Below are positions 56,045 to 64,000 of a stretch of 64,000 nt of DNA, piece by piece; the first letter of the stretch is position 1, and the number at the start of each line of letters is the position of its first letter. Under the pieces are notes generated by a model, which was not told the origin of the DNA, did not search any database, and saw only the letters and a list, made by a program, of their open reading frames with translations. The DNA is taken from positions 434,001 to 498,000 of the forward strand of contig NZ_JIAI01000001.1 of the NCBI RefSeq assembly GCF_000620785.1, in the 5' to 3' direction. The DNA comes from Actinospineispora acaciae DSM 45401 (GTDB lineage Bacteria; Actinomycetota; Actinomycetes; Mycobacteriales; Pseudonocardiaceae). Both the position numbers and the translations under genes were made by a program.

Positions 56045-56239
56045 ATGACCAGTGCGGAACGGCCGGAGGCCGATCTTCTCGAGCAACAGCTGCCGATCGA
56101 CGAGGCGGACGAGACAATCGCCACGTCCGACACCGAAGCCAACCCTGAAACCGACACCGAGGCGGATCCGGCCGATGCCGCGGAGCAGCGCCGCCCCGCC
56201 GGCACCGCCGGTGACGACGAGGACTATCCGCCGGGTTGA
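56045..56239 (+). CDS. Small acidic protein of unknown function
   Basis: The 64-residue protein starts MTSAERPEADLLEQQLPIDE and is rich in Asp, Glu and Thr with no hydrophobic core, so it is probably disordered. GGAGG four bases upstream of the ATG supports translation. Similar short acidic proteins beginning with SxxxPEAD-LEQ occur across actinomycetes; I know of no function. It ends eight bases before the convergent dps gene. Confidence 0.7.
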   Translation: MTSAERPEADLLEQQLPIDEADETIATSDTEANPETDTEADPADAAEQRRPAGTAGDDEDYPPG

Positions 56240-56246
56240 CGCTCGG

Positions 56247-56729
56247 CTACTCGAAGCCGACGTTCTGCGCCTGCCACATCCACCGGGCCTTCTCCATGTC
56301 GCGGCCCAGCCCGATCAGCAGGTCCTCGGTGAGGGAGTCGACCGCGCCGGCCTGCTCGATGCGCGGGCGCAGCCGGCGTACCACCGTGTCCGTCGCCTCG
56401 AAGATCTTCTTGACGGCGTCCCGGTCGCTCACCCATCCGCTGGGGAACTCCGCCAGGCCCGACGACTTGGCGACCGTCGGCGCCCTGCCGTCCGGCGAGA
56501 CCCCGATCGCCGCCGACCGCTCGGCCACCGCGTCCATGTACGACCTGGCCGTCTGCACCAGCTCGTCCAGGTGCAGGTGGACGTCGTGGAACTGCCTGCC
56601 CACCAGGTTCCAGTGCGCCTGCTTGGCCACCAGCGACAGGTCCACCAGGTCGACCAGGGTGTCCTGCAGGAGTGTTCCCGCCGTGTTGGTCGCCGCCTCC
56701 TCCACGGGACTCGTGATCGGCTGTGCCAT
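56247..56729 (-). CDS. dps: DNA starvation/stationary-phase protection protein
   Basis: The 160-residue four-helix ferritin-like protein has the Dps ferroxidase motif: QAHWNLVGRQFHDVHLHLDELVQTA, with the His and Asp that bind iron between subunits. It stores iron and shields DNA from peroxide as a dodecamer. The C-terminus EKARWMWQAQNVGF is typical. A stress-sigma-like promoter lies 58 bases upstream. Confidence 0.93.
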   Translation of the reverse strand: MAQPITSPVEEAATNTAGTLLQDTLVDLVDLSLVAKQAHWNLVGRQFHDVHLHLDELVQTARSYMDAVAERSAAIGVSPDGRAPTVAKSSGLAEFPSGWVSDRDAVKKIFEATDTVVRRLRPRIEQAGAVDSLTEDLLIGLGRDMEKARWMWQAQNVGFE

Positions 56730-56787
56730 GGCGTGCGCTCCTTCCGGTTCCCGACACCGGGATGGCGGTCATCCCGGCCCGCCGTGG

Positions 56788-56812
56788 GTATCCTGCCGCG
56801 CCCGCGCTAAAC
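56788..56812 (-). promoter_or_regulatory. SigB-like stress promoter candidate for dps
   Basis: Reading leftward, GTTT (56809-56812) and GGATAC (56788-56793) are 15 bases apart. That fits the general-stress pattern of actinobacteria (GTTT, then GGGTAT). The message would begin about 50 bases before the dps ATG. Confidence 0.35.
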
Positions 56813-56883
56813 GAAGCCCGATCAGCACCAGATCGTTATAACACTCTGTGCGACCGGCCGGCGCCGGCACCGAAACGCGTCGG

Positions 56884-58056
56884 CTAGCCGTTCGGCGTGG
56901 ACAGCCACTTGCGCAGCTCGGCGCCGTGCTCGTCGAGCTCGGGCGGTGGCAGCCGGTAGCGCGCCGGCGTCTCGGAGAACCGGATCGGATGCCGGGTGGT
57001 GGGGACCGCGCGCCCGGCCTCACCCACGGAGACCACCGGTTCCAGGCCGAACCGCTCGGCGAGCGCGAAGCCGCCGTCCACCGTGTTGATCGGCCCGCAC
57101 GGCACCCCGACGCCGACCAGCGCGTCGAACCACTCGGCGGCGCCCCTGGTGGCCAGCCGCTCGGCCAGCAACGGGCGAAGCTCGGCGCGGTTCGCGGTGC
57201 GGTCGGCGTTGTGCAGGAACCGGGGGTCGTCGGCCAGCTCGGGCGCCCCGAGGACCCCGCACAGCGCGCGGAACTGGCCGTCGTTGGCGGCCGCGATGAT
57301 GATGTCGCGGTCGGCGGTGGGCAGCGGCTCGTAGGGGTACACGCTGGGGTGCTCGTTGCCCATCCGGTAGGGCACCACCCCGCCGGCGACGTAGGCCGAA
57401 CTCTGGTTCACCAGCCCGCTCAGCGCCGAGGACAGCAGGTTGACCTCGACGTGCTGGCCCTCGCCGGTCAGGTCGCGGTGCCGCAGGGCGGCCAGGATGC
57501 CGATCGCGGCGTGGTTGCCCGTGATCACGTCGATCACCGAGACGCCGGCCCGGTACGGCGGGCCGTCCGGCTCCCCGGTCAGGCTCATCAGGCCGGACAG
57601 CGCCTGGACCATCAGGTCGTAGCCGGGCACCCGCGCGCCGGGCCCGGCGCCGAACCCGCTGATGGACGCGTACACCACAGTGGGGTTGGCGGCACGCACG
57701 CTCAGGTAGTCCAGCCGGTACTTGGCCAGGCCGCCCGGCTTGAAGTTCTGGATCATGATGTCGGCGCGGCGGGCCAGCTCCCTGGCCAGCTCGGCGTCGC
57801 CCTCGTCGCGCAGGTCGAGCGCGATCGAGCGCTTCCCCCGGTTGATGCTCAGGTAGTAGGTCGCCACGCCGTCGCGGTCCGGGGGCGTCCAGGTCCGGGT
57901 CTCGTCGCCGTGCGGCCCCTCCACCTTCACCACGTCGGCGCCCAGGTCGGCCAGCAGCATGGTCGCGTACGGCCCGGCCAGCACCCGGGAGAAGTCGGCC
58001 ACCAGCAGGCCCTCCAGCGGCCGTTGGCTGCCCGCCGGTGCCTCGTCCTCCGTCAT
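56884..58056 (-). CDS. CaiB/BaiF-family CoA transferase
   Basis: The 390-residue protein has the class III CoA-transferase start (FSRVLAGPYATMLLADLGADVVKVE), YYLSINRGKRSIALDL, NFKPGGLAKY and GFGAGPGARVPGYDLMVQA-type motifs, with the catalytic Asp of the family probably in the GYDLM segment. It moves CoA between organic acids. It lies downstream of the pxpB-pxpC-transporter genes across a 159-base spacer with its own palindrome, so it may be a separate unit. The substrate is unknown. Confidence 0.88.
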   Translation of the reverse strand: MTEDEAPAGSQRPLEGLLVADFSRVLAGPYATMLLADLGADVVKVEGPHGDETRTWTPPDRDGVATYYLSINRGKRSIALDLRDEGDAELARELARRADIMIQNFKPGGLAKYRLDYLSVRAANPTVVYASISGFGAGPGARVPGYDLMVQALSGLMSLTGEPDGPPYRAGVSVIDVITGNHAAIGILAALRHRDLTGEGQHVEVNLLSSALSGLVNQSSAYVAGGVVPYRMGNEHPSVYPYEPLPTADRDIIIAAANDGQFRALCGVLGAPELADDPRFLHNADRTANRAELRPLLAERLATRGAAEWFDALVGVGVPCGPINTVDGGFALAERFGLEPVVSVGEAGRAVPTTRHPIRFSETPARYRLPPPELDEHGAELRKWLSTPNG

Positions 58057-58085
58057 CCGCGTCCGCCTTCCGTTCCGTCCCCGGG

Positions 58086-58108
58086 CACTGAGCCTTGTTA
58101 TCTCAGTG
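58086..58108. promoter_or_regulatory. Operator candidate CACTGAG-N9-CTCAGTG
   Basis: A perfect 7-bp inverted repeat with a 9-base AT-rich centre lies 30 bases before the CoA-transferase start. It is a fair candidate site for the GntR regulator at 61232 or an unlinked factor. It could also serve the end of the transporter gene, but it has no terminator-like GC stem. Confidence 0.4.
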
Positions 58109-58215
58109 TCCGTGAACGGGACGGGCGGCGCATCGGGACGGCCGGGCTCGGCGCCGTACCCCGTCCCCCCACATCCGGTGGTGCCTCACCGGTCGGGGTC
58201 CGGCGCCGAGGGCTC

Positions 58216-59541
58216 CTAGGACCGTGCCGGGATCGGGTTGTCGCCGGTCAGGTCGCGCCCGCTGGTCTCGGGGGCGAACTTGAGGGCGATCAGCGTGAGT
58301 ACGACCATGGCCAGCACGTATCCGGACACGGCGAACGCGGTGTGGAACTTCTGGACCAGCGCGATGGAGATGATCGGGGCGATGCCGCCGCCCACGATGC
58401 CGGCGACCTGGTAGCCCATGGACGCACCGCTGTAGCGCAGCTTGGTGGAGAACAGCTCGGAGATGAACGCGGCCTGCGGCCCGTACATGGCCGCGTGCGT
58501 GACCAGCGCGACGATCGTGGCGAGCACGATGATGGCTGTGGACTTGGTGGCCAGCAGCGGGAAGAACGCGAACGCCCAGATGCCCGCGGAGATCGCCCCG
58601 GCCGCGTACACCGGGCGGCGGCCGTAGCGGTCGGACATGGCGCCGAAAAGCGGGATGAGCGCGAGCTGGCAGGCCGAGCCGATCAACACCGCGTTGAGCC
58701 CGACGCCTCGCGGCAGGCCCAGGTTGGAGGTGACGTAGACGATGATGTACGCGGTGAAGGTGTAGAACGCCACGTCGGTGCCGACGCGGGCCGCCATCGC
58801 CACGAGCAGGCCCCTGGGGTGCTTCTTGATGACCTCGAGCAGCGGCATCTGGGCCTTCTCACCCTTGTGCTCGATCTCGGCGAACAGCGGGCTCTCCGCG
58901 ATCGTCATCCGGATCCACAGCCCGACCAGCACCAGCGCGCCGGAGATCAGGAACCCGATGCGCCACCCCCAGGACAGGAACGCCTGCTCCGACAACACCG
59001 CGTTGAGCAGCCCGAGCACGCCGGCGGAGAGCAGGTTGCCCATCGGCACCCCGATCTGCGGCCAACTGGCATTGAGACCGCGACGGTTGGGGTCGCCGTG
59101 CTCCATGGTCATCAGCACCGCGCCGCCCCACTCCCCACCCAGGCCGATGCCCTGCAGGAACCGCAGCGCCGTCAGCAGGATCGGCGCCCAGATCCCGATG
59201 CTGGCGTAGCCGGGCAGCAGGCCGATCAGGAACGTCGCCCCGCCCATCAGGATCAGCGTCACGACCAGCACCTGCTTGCGGCCCACCCGGTCGCCGAAGT
59301 GACCGAAGATGATCCCGCCCAGCGGCCGCGCGACGAACCCGACGGCCGCCGTGACGAACCCCAGCAGGATGCCGATCGCGGGGTCGAACTGGGGGAAGAA
59401 CAGCTTGTTGAACACCAGCGCGGCCGCGGTCGCGTAGAGGAAGAAGTCGTACCACTCCAGCGACGTCCCGATCAGGCTGGCGACGATGACCTTGGTCGGG
59501 CTCCCGGACCGCTCGGGGGGTACCTGCTGGTTGTCCGTCAT
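58216..59541 (-). CDS. MFS transporter, metabolite:H+ symporter type
   Basis: The 441-residue protein has 12 membrane spans and the marks of the MHS group (ShiA/ProP-like): SLIGTSLEWYDFFLYATAAALVFN at the start, HFGDRVGRKQVL and LQGIGLGGEWGGAVLM. The group takes up organic acids or compatible solutes with protons. Its ATG overlaps the pxpC stop, so it is part of the pxpB-pxpC operon. 5-Oxoproline or a related lactam is a possible substrate, inferred from position. Confidence 0.87.
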   Translation of the reverse strand: MTDNQQVPPERSGSPTKVIVASLIGTSLEWYDFFLYATAAALVFNKLFFPQFDPAIGILLGFVTAAVGFVARPLGGIIFGHFGDRVGRKQVLVVTLILMGGATFLIGLLPGYASIGIWAPILLTALRFLQGIGLGGEWGGAVLMTMEHGDPNRRGLNASWPQIGVPMGNLLSAGVLGLLNAVLSEQAFLSWGWRIGFLISGALVLVGLWIRMTIAESPLFAEIEHKGEKAQMPLLEVIKKHPRGLLVAMAARVGTDVAFYTFTAYIIVYVTSNLGLPRGVGLNAVLIGSACQLALIPLFGAMSDRYGRRPVYAAGAISAGIWAFAFFPLLATKSTAIIVLATIVALVTHAAMYGPQAAFISELFSTKLRYSGASMGYQVAGIVGGGIAPIISIALVQKFHTAFAVSGYVLAMVVLTLIALKFAPETSGRDLTGDNPIPARS

Positions 59542-60470
59542 GGCTGCCTCTCTGGTTCTTCGGCGTTGAAGGGCTGGCGGTTCATGATCTGGGCACGGTG
59601 CGGGATGAACCGGACGCGCCGGCCGGGGCGGGCCTGCGCGGCCATGGGTAGGTCGTCCGGATGGACCACGGCGATCACGGGGTAGCCACCGGTGACCGGG
59701 TGGTCGGCGAGGAACAGGATCGGCTGGCCGGCCGGCGGCACCTGCAGCGCCCCTGTGACCGTAGCCTCCGGTGGCAGCTCGCGGGAGTCGCGGCGGCACA
59801 GTCGCGGCCCGGAAAGGCGCATGCCGATGCGGTTGCTCTCGGCGGTGACCTCGTAGCCCCCGGAGTCGTAGAGGGCGGCCAGCGCGCCGCGGGCGAACCA
59901 GTGTTCTCGGGGGCCCGGGACCACGCGGAGCACGGGGCGATCCGGGTAGGCCGGCTGCGGGGCCACGTCGACGCGCGGATAGTCCAGCGCCCGATCGCCG
60001 ATGGGCAGCAGCGACCCCACCTCCAGCGGTGCGGGGCCGAGGCCGGCGAGCGTGTCGGTGGCCCGGGAGCCCAGCACCGGCGGCACGTCGATCCCGCCGC
60101 GCACCGCGAGGTAGCTGCGCATGCCGAGGCCGGCCGGCCCGACGTGCACCTCGTCGCCGGCGTGGACGTAGATCGGGGCGTACATTCCGGCCGCCCGCTC
60201 GGTGCCGGCGCGCCGCACCCGCAGCGGGCAGGGCGCCCCGGCGACGGCGACCAACGCCGCTCGGCCGAACCGCACCGCCAGCCCGCCGAAGGTGATCTCG
60301 ACGGCGGCGTGCCGCTCGGGGTTGCCCACCAGGCGGTTCGCCAGCCGCAGGGCCGGGCGGTCGGCGGCCCCGGACTCCCCCACCCCGAGCTCGGCGAGCC
60401 CGGGGCGGCCGAGGTCCTGGATGGTGGCGGCCGGCCCGGTGGCCAGCACCTCGATGCACGGCGCGCTCAC
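59538..60470 (-). CDS. pxpC: 5-oxoprolinase subunit C family protein (biotin-dependent carboxyltransferase fold)
   Basis: The 310-residue protein has the KipA/PxpC pattern: TIQDLGRPGLAELGVGESGAAD, VEITFGGLAVRF, YLAVRGGIDVPPVLGSRATDT and QPILFLADHPVTGGYPVIA. With PxpA and PxpB it forms an ATP-dependent 5-oxoprolinase that opens pyroglutamate to glutamate. The GTG at 60470 overlaps the pxpB stop (GTGA). PxpA is not in the window, so the substrate could also be another lactam or urea-like compound. Confidence 0.86.
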   Translation of the reverse strand: MSAPCIEVLATGPAATIQDLGRPGLAELGVGESGAADRPALRLANRLVGNPERHAAVEITFGGLAVRFGRAALVAVAGAPCPLRVRRAGTERAAGMYAPIYVHAGDEVHVGPAGLGMRSYLAVRGGIDVPPVLGSRATDTLAGLGPAPLEVGSLLPIGDRALDYPRVDVAPQPAYPDRPVLRVVPGPREHWFARGALAALYDSGGYEVTAESNRIGMRLSGPRLCRRDSRELPPEATVTGALQVPPAGQPILFLADHPVTGGYPVIAVVHPDDLPMAAQARPGRRVRFIPHRAQIMNRQPFNAEEPERQP

Positions 60471-61081
60471 GGGTCGGCCACCTCGAACCGCACGGCGCTG
60501 CCCGGCACCAGCGTGGTGGGTGGGTAGCGCTCCAGGTCCCATACGGTCAGCTCGCTGGTGCCGATCAATCGCCAGCCGCCAGGGGACGACCGGGGATAGA
60601 TGCCCGTGTACTCATCGGCCAGCGCCACCGAGCCGGGCGGCACCGCCGTGCGCGGGGTGGCCCGCCTGGGCAGGTGCAGGGCCGGGTCCAACCCGGTGAT
60701 GTAGGCGAAGCCGGGGGCGAAACCGCAGAACGCGACCGTGTAGCGGGCCGCCGTGTGCCGGCGGATGACCTCGGCGCGGGTCAGCCCAGTGGCCGAGGCG
60801 ACCTCGGTGAGGTCGGCGCCGTCGTACCGGACGGGTATCACGACCTCGGTCGGCGCCCGGTCGTCGACGGCGGCCATCGGCAGCGCGGCGAGGGTGTCGC
60901 GGACCCGGGCGAAGCTGGTGCGCCGCCGGTCGAAGCGGACCAGCAGGGTGCGGGCGGCGGGCACCAGTTCGAGCGTCCCCTCCGGCGGGGCGGCCCGCAG
61001 CGACGCGTGCAGCGCGAGGACCTGGTCGCGGTCGTCCACCTCGACCAGGGCGGCCTCGATACCGCACCGGAGAACGTCCAT
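60467..61081 (-). CDS. pxpB: 5-oxoprolinase subunit B family protein
   Basis: The 204-residue protein is of the KipI/allophanate-hydrolase-subunit-1 family: IPVRYDGADLTEVASATGLTRAEVIRRH, VAFCGFAPGFAYITGLDP and YPRSSPGGWRLIG are diagnostic. It pairs with PxpC. ATG 61081 was chosen; an upstream in-frame ATG at 61153 would reach into the divergent promoter region. First gene of the leftward operon opposite the GntR regulator. Confidence 0.87.
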   Translation of the reverse strand: MDVLRCGIEAALVEVDDRDQVLALHASLRAAPPEGTLELVPAARTLLVRFDRRRTSFARVRDTLAALPMAAVDDRAPTEVVIPVRYDGADLTEVASATGLTRAEVIRRHTAARYTVAFCGFAPGFAYITGLDPALHLPRRATPRTAVPPGSVALADEYTGIYPRSSPGGWRLIGTSELTVWDLERYPPTTLVPGSAVRFEVADP

Positions 61082-61231
61082 CTCTCGAACCTCGGTTGTG
61101 GTCGGCGTCACTGCGTGCGGGCCAGCGTAGCCTATTGTTGAACGATCCTCCAAGACTCCTGACGGCTCATTCTTTGAGGGATTGCTAGACTCATCCCCTC
61201 ACATCGGGGGCAAGCGCCGGAGGAAGCGGTC

Positions 61232-61924
61232 ATGACGTCGGACGGGCTGATGGCCGACCGTGCGCTTCTCGGCCGCACGAGCACCGCCGAGCGGGTGGCC
61301 GGCATCCTGCGCGCCCGGATCAGCGCCGGCTACTTCCGTCCGGGCGTACGGCTCGCCGAGGAGGAGATCACCGAGGCGCTAGGTGTCTCCCGCAATACGC
61401 TGCGCGAGGCGTTCCGGCTGCTCACGCACGAGCGGTTGCTGGTGCACGAGCTGAACCGGGGCATGTTCGTCCGGGTGCTCGACATGGATGACGTGATCGA
61501 CGTGTACCGGGTGCGCAAGCTCGTCGAGTGCTCGGTGGTGCGCGGCATCACCGCCCGCCCGCCCGGGCTGGCCAGGATCGTCGACGCGGTGGAGCAGGGT
61601 CAGCTTGCGCTCGACCAGAAGGACTGGCGCGGACTGGGCACCGCGAACATTCTGTTCCACGAGGCGGTCGTGGCGCTGGCCGGCAGTGCCCGGATCGACG
61701 AGCTGATGCGTGCCGTACAGGCTGAGCTGCGGCTGGTCTTCCACGTGATGGAGAACCCGCGCTGGTTCCACGAGCCCTATCTGAACCGCAACCGGGAGAT
61801 CGCCGCCGTCCTCGAGAAAGGTGACGGGGCGCAGGCGGAGAAGCTGTTGTACGCGTACCTCGACCACGCCGAGCGTCAGCTCGTGGAGGCCTACGGGCAA
61901 CGCCGCGCCGAGCACCTCGGCTGA
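61232..61924 (+). CDS. GntR-family regulator (FCD type)
   Basis: The 230-residue protein has a winged helix at residues 18-80 (STAERVAGILRARISAGYFRPGVRL, ALGVSRNTLREAFRLL) and an FCD domain with NILFHEAVVALAGS and a late HAERQ. It is divergent from pxpB, with 150 bases between the start codons, so it probably controls that operon. A TAGACT -10-like hexamer lies upstream. It ends three bases before the convergent enoyl-CoA hydratase gene. Confidence 0.87.
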   Translation: MTSDGLMADRALLGRTSTAERVAGILRARISAGYFRPGVRLAEEEITEALGVSRNTLREAFRLLTHERLLVHELNRGMFVRVLDMDDVIDVYRVRKLVECSVVRGITARPPGLARIVDAVEQGQLALDQKDWRGLGTANILFHEAVVALAGSARIDELMRAVQAELRLVFHVMENPRWFHEPYLNRNREIAAVLEKGDGAQAEKLLYAYLDHAERQLVEAYGQRRAEHLG

Positions 61925-61927
61925 GGT

Positions 61928-62719
61928 TTAGCGGCCGACCGCCCAGCGGCCGGTGAAGTTCGGCTCGGTCTTGTCCAGGAAGGCCCGGAACGCGGCGGGC
62001 GCGTCCTCGGTGGCGAAGTTGATCGACTGGGCGCGGGCCTCGGAGGCCAGCGCGTCGCGCATCGTCCGGTCCACGTTCTCCTGCAGCAGGGCCTTGCTCT
62101 GCGCCACCGCGATCGGCGGCGCGGCGGCCAGCCGGGTGGCCAGGTCGGTGACGAACGGGTCGATCTCGCCCGGCTCGACCACCCAGGTCACCAGGCCCAG
62201 CGAGCGCGCCTCCTCGGCGCCGATCATCTCCGCGAGCAGCGCCAGCCGCTTGGCCTGCTGCATCCCGACCAGCCTGGGCAGCAGCCAGGACCCGCCGAAG
62301 TCCAGCGACAGCCCGCGCTTGGCGAAGATCTGGGAGAACCGCGCATCCGGGGTGGCCACCACCAGGTCGCAGCCGAGCGCGAGGTTCCAGCCGGCCCCGA
62401 CCGCGACGCCGGACACCTTGGCCACCGACGGCTTGGGCAGCTCGTGCAGCAGCAGCGCCACCTCGTTGATGCCGTGCATCCTCGGCAGCGGGTGGCCGTC
62501 GCGGCCGCTGGACAGGTCGGCGCCGGCGCTGAAGTCACCGCCCGCGCCCGTGACCACCAGCGCCCGGACCTCCGGGTCCCTGCCCGCCTCGGCGAGCGCG
62601 GTGCGCAGCGCGTCCCAGGTCTCGGGGTCGATGGCGTTCTTGCGGTGCGGCCGGTTGATCGTCAGGGTCAGCACCCCGGCGGCCTTGTCGTGGTCCGAGA
62701 GCAGCACGGAGTCGGTCAT
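61928..62719 (-). CDS. Enoyl-CoA hydratase/isomerase family protein
   Basis: The 263-residue crotonase has the oxyanion-hole motifs GAGGDFSAGADLSS and KVSGVAVGAGWNLALGCDLVVA. Where typical hydratases have two catalytic Glu residues, the second region reads FAKRGLSLDFGGSWLLPRLVG, with Leu-Asp, a pattern of isomerase-like members. It acts in fatty acid or related acyl-CoA breakdown. It follows the acyl-CoA dehydrogenase by seven bases. Confidence 0.87.
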   Translation of the reverse strand: MTDSVLLSDHDKAAGVLTLTINRPHRKNAIDPETWDALRTALAEAGRDPEVRALVVTGAGGDFSAGADLSSGRDGHPLPRMHGINEVALLLHELPKPSVAKVSGVAVGAGWNLALGCDLVVATPDARFSQIFAKRGLSLDFGGSWLLPRLVGMQQAKRLALLAEMIGAEEARSLGLVTWVVEPGEIDPFVTDLATRLAAAPPIAVAQSKALLQENVDRTMRDALASEARAQSINFATEDAPAAFRAFLDKTEPNFTGRWAVGR

Positions 62720-62726
62720 GACCCTC

Positions 62727-63836
62727 CTATAGGCCCAGCAGGTCGGCGAGCCGGGCGCGGTGTTGCGCCGGGGCGCCCAGCAGCAGCTCCGAGCCCTTGG
62801 CGCGCTTGTAGTACAGGTGCGCGTCGTGCTCCCAGGTATAGCCGATGCCGCCGTGGTACTGCACCATCCCGGTGGCCACCTCGAAGTACGCCGGGCCGAT
62901 GTAGCTCTGGGCCAGCGCGGCGGCCAGCGGCAGCTCGGCCCGGTCGTGGTCGGCGGCCCACGCGGCGTAGCGCAGCACCGAGACGGCGTGCTCCCACGCG
63001 CTGTACATGTCCGCGATGCCGTGCTTCACCGCCTGGTACGAGCCGATCGGGCGGCCGAACTGCACGCGGACCTTGGCGTAGTCGGCGGTCAGCTCCATGG
63101 CCCGCTCCAGGCCGCCCACCTGCTCGGCGGCCAGCGCCACGGCGGCCAGGTCGCGCACCAGCTCCAGCGCGGCGGCCGGGTCGGCGCTGGCCAGCGGCCG
63201 GGCGGGGGTCGCGGCGAACGTGAGCTTGGCCAGCCGGCGGGTGGGGTCCAGGCCGTCCAGCGTGGTGCGGGTCAGGCCGGTGGGCTCGCGCACGGCGAAC
63301 CAGCCCGGTCCGTCCTCGGTGCGCGCGTAGACGAGCAGCAGGTCGGCCACGTCGCCGGCCAACACGAACGTCTTGGTGCCGGTCAGCTCCCAGTGCGCGT
63401 CGCGGCGGGTCGCGGTGGTGGCTCCGCCGGTGGCGTCCCACGGGCCGGGCGCCTCGGCCACGGCGAGCGCGCCGATCGTCTCCCCGGACGCCAGGCCCGG
63501 CAGCAGCTCGGCCCGCGCGGCGTCGTCGTCCAGCGCGAGCAGGGCGTCGACCGCGAGCACGGCGGAGCCGAGGAACGGCGAGGGCACCAGCGCCCGGCCC
63601 AGCTCCTCGGCCACCACGGCCCGCTCCACGTGGCCGGCGCCGGAGCCGCCGAGCTCCTCGGGCACCACCAGCCCGAGCACGCCCAGCTCCCCCGCCAGCC
63701 GTGACCACAGCGCGCGGTCGTACCCCTCCCCCGAGGCCATCGCGGCGCGGACCTTCTCCGGCGGTGACTGGTCGGCGAGGAACTTACGGGTGGCGGAGCG
63801 CAGCTCCTGCTGCTCCGAGCTCAGGACGAGCCGCAT
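62727..63836 (-). CDS. Acyl-CoA dehydrogenase
   Basis: The 369-residue flavoenzyme has the family order: SSEQQELRSATRKFL at the start, VPEELGGSGAGHVERAVVAEELGRAL, WELTGTKTFVLAGDVADLLLV and VQFGRPIGSYQAVKHGIADMYSAWE, then a C-terminal QYHGGIGYTWEHDAHLYYKRAKG. That HGGIGYTWEHDAHL form is typical of the smaller actinobacterial FadE proteins that act as heterodimers with a neighbouring paralogue, as for steroid side chains. Another acyl-CoA dehydrogenase lies immediately upstream, in line with such a pair. Confidence 0.88.
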   Translation of the reverse strand: MRLVLSSEQQELRSATRKFLADQSPPEKVRAAMASGEGYDRALWSRLAGELGVLGLVVPEELGGSGAGHVERAVVAEELGRALVPSPFLGSAVLAVDALLALDDDAARAELLPGLASGETIGALAVAEAPGPWDATGGATTATRRDAHWELTGTKTFVLAGDVADLLLVYARTEDGPGWFAVREPTGLTRTTLDGLDPTRRLAKLTFAATPARPLASADPAAALELVRDLAAVALAAEQVGGLERAMELTADYAKVRVQFGRPIGSYQAVKHGIADMYSAWEHAVSVLRYAAWAADHDRAELPLAAALAQSYIGPAYFEVATGMVQYHGGIGYTWEHDAHLYYKRAKGSELLLGAPAQHRARLADLLGL

Positions 63837-63856
63837 GGGGATTCTCCTCGGTACTG

Positions 63857-64000
63857 TCAGACCCGCTGGGTGCCGACCTTGAGCTCGCGGAACGGGACGT
63901 CCCTGTCGACCTGCGGCTCCTTCGGCAGGCCCAGGATCCGCTCGCCGATGATGCCGCGCTGGATCTCGTTGGTGCCGCCGGCGATGCCGGAGGCGGGCGC
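63857..64000 (-). CDS. Acyl-CoA dehydrogenase, C-terminal fragment
   Basis: The leftward frame enters from beyond the right edge and ends with 47 visible residues. ASGIAGGTNEIQRGIIGERILGLPKEP is the typical acyl-CoA dehydrogenase C-terminus that closes over the FAD. It lies 20 bases before the second acyl-CoA dehydrogenase, so the two are probably one operon and may form a heteromeric enzyme. Confidence 0.85.
   Translation of the reverse strand, partial: APASGIAGGTNEIQRGIIGERILGLPKEPQVDRDVPFRELKVGTQRV

Noticed and set aside
58216-60459. 747-residue frame suggesting a pxpC-transporter fusion
   Set aside because: Residues before MTDNQQ are an off-frame reading of pxpC; the ATG at 59541 overlaps the pxpC stop in the usual way.

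Overview
The window is a very GC-rich, densely packed stretch of an actinobacterial chromosome. DUF397 and DUF3040 proteins, a SigC-type sigma factor beside cobalamin genes, GTG/TTG starts and ATGA/GTGA stop-start overlaps all fit a filamentous actinomycete, probably Pseudonocardiales; the family is an inference. I see no phage, insertion sequence, CRISPR array, rRNA or tRNA.

1-13.7 kb: scattered corrin-ring genes (cobK fragment, cbiD, cobL), malate dehydrogenase, an XRE regulator divergent from an SDR, the ECF sigma factor SigC divergent from a zinc-finger membrane protein, an esterase/MFS/PPOX operon opposite an unusual tandem-duplicated GntR regulator, a winged-helix protein, a methyltransferase and a DUF397 gene. 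13.7-19.7 kb: a JmjC/cupin-fold protein, a methyltransferase behind a MerR-type promoter, and an amine permease plus copper amine oxidase pair.

19.7-25.9 kb: a leftward sugar-acid operon (SDR, galactonate dehydratase, SMP-30 lactonase, ketopantoate-reductase-like protein, WrbA, then a flavin monooxygenase-like gene behind a perfect hairpin) and an orphan sugar transferase.

26.0-50.0 kb, the centre of interest: genes for every step from choline to pyruvate. BetA and BetB make glycine betaine; a three-component Rieske oxygenase should give dimethylglycine; a DMG oxidase/GcvT fusion gives sarcosine; SoxBDAG gives glycine; GlyA gives serine; SdaA gives pyruvate. A permease, an IclR regulator, a GntR regulator and a DmdA/GcvT-like THF-dependent demethylase paired with a MetF homologue lie among them. 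Reading the promoters by eye, I find one 36-bp tandem element (GTTGC-N7-GCAAC-N2-N5-N7-GCAAC) before five transcription units here, including iclR itself, always in the same orientation to the gene. This is a candidate IclR regulon that marks the extent of the pathway.

50-64 kb: an ICMT-type methyltransferase, a Tat-exported polysaccharide deacetylase, pyruvate oxidase with a permease, DUF3040, Dps, a 5-oxoprolinase-type pxpB-pxpC-transporter operon with a CaiB transferase and a divergent GntR regulator, and fatty-acyl catabolic genes running off the right edge. One palindromic repeat occurs twice, each time between convergent genes (19.6 and 50.0 kb).
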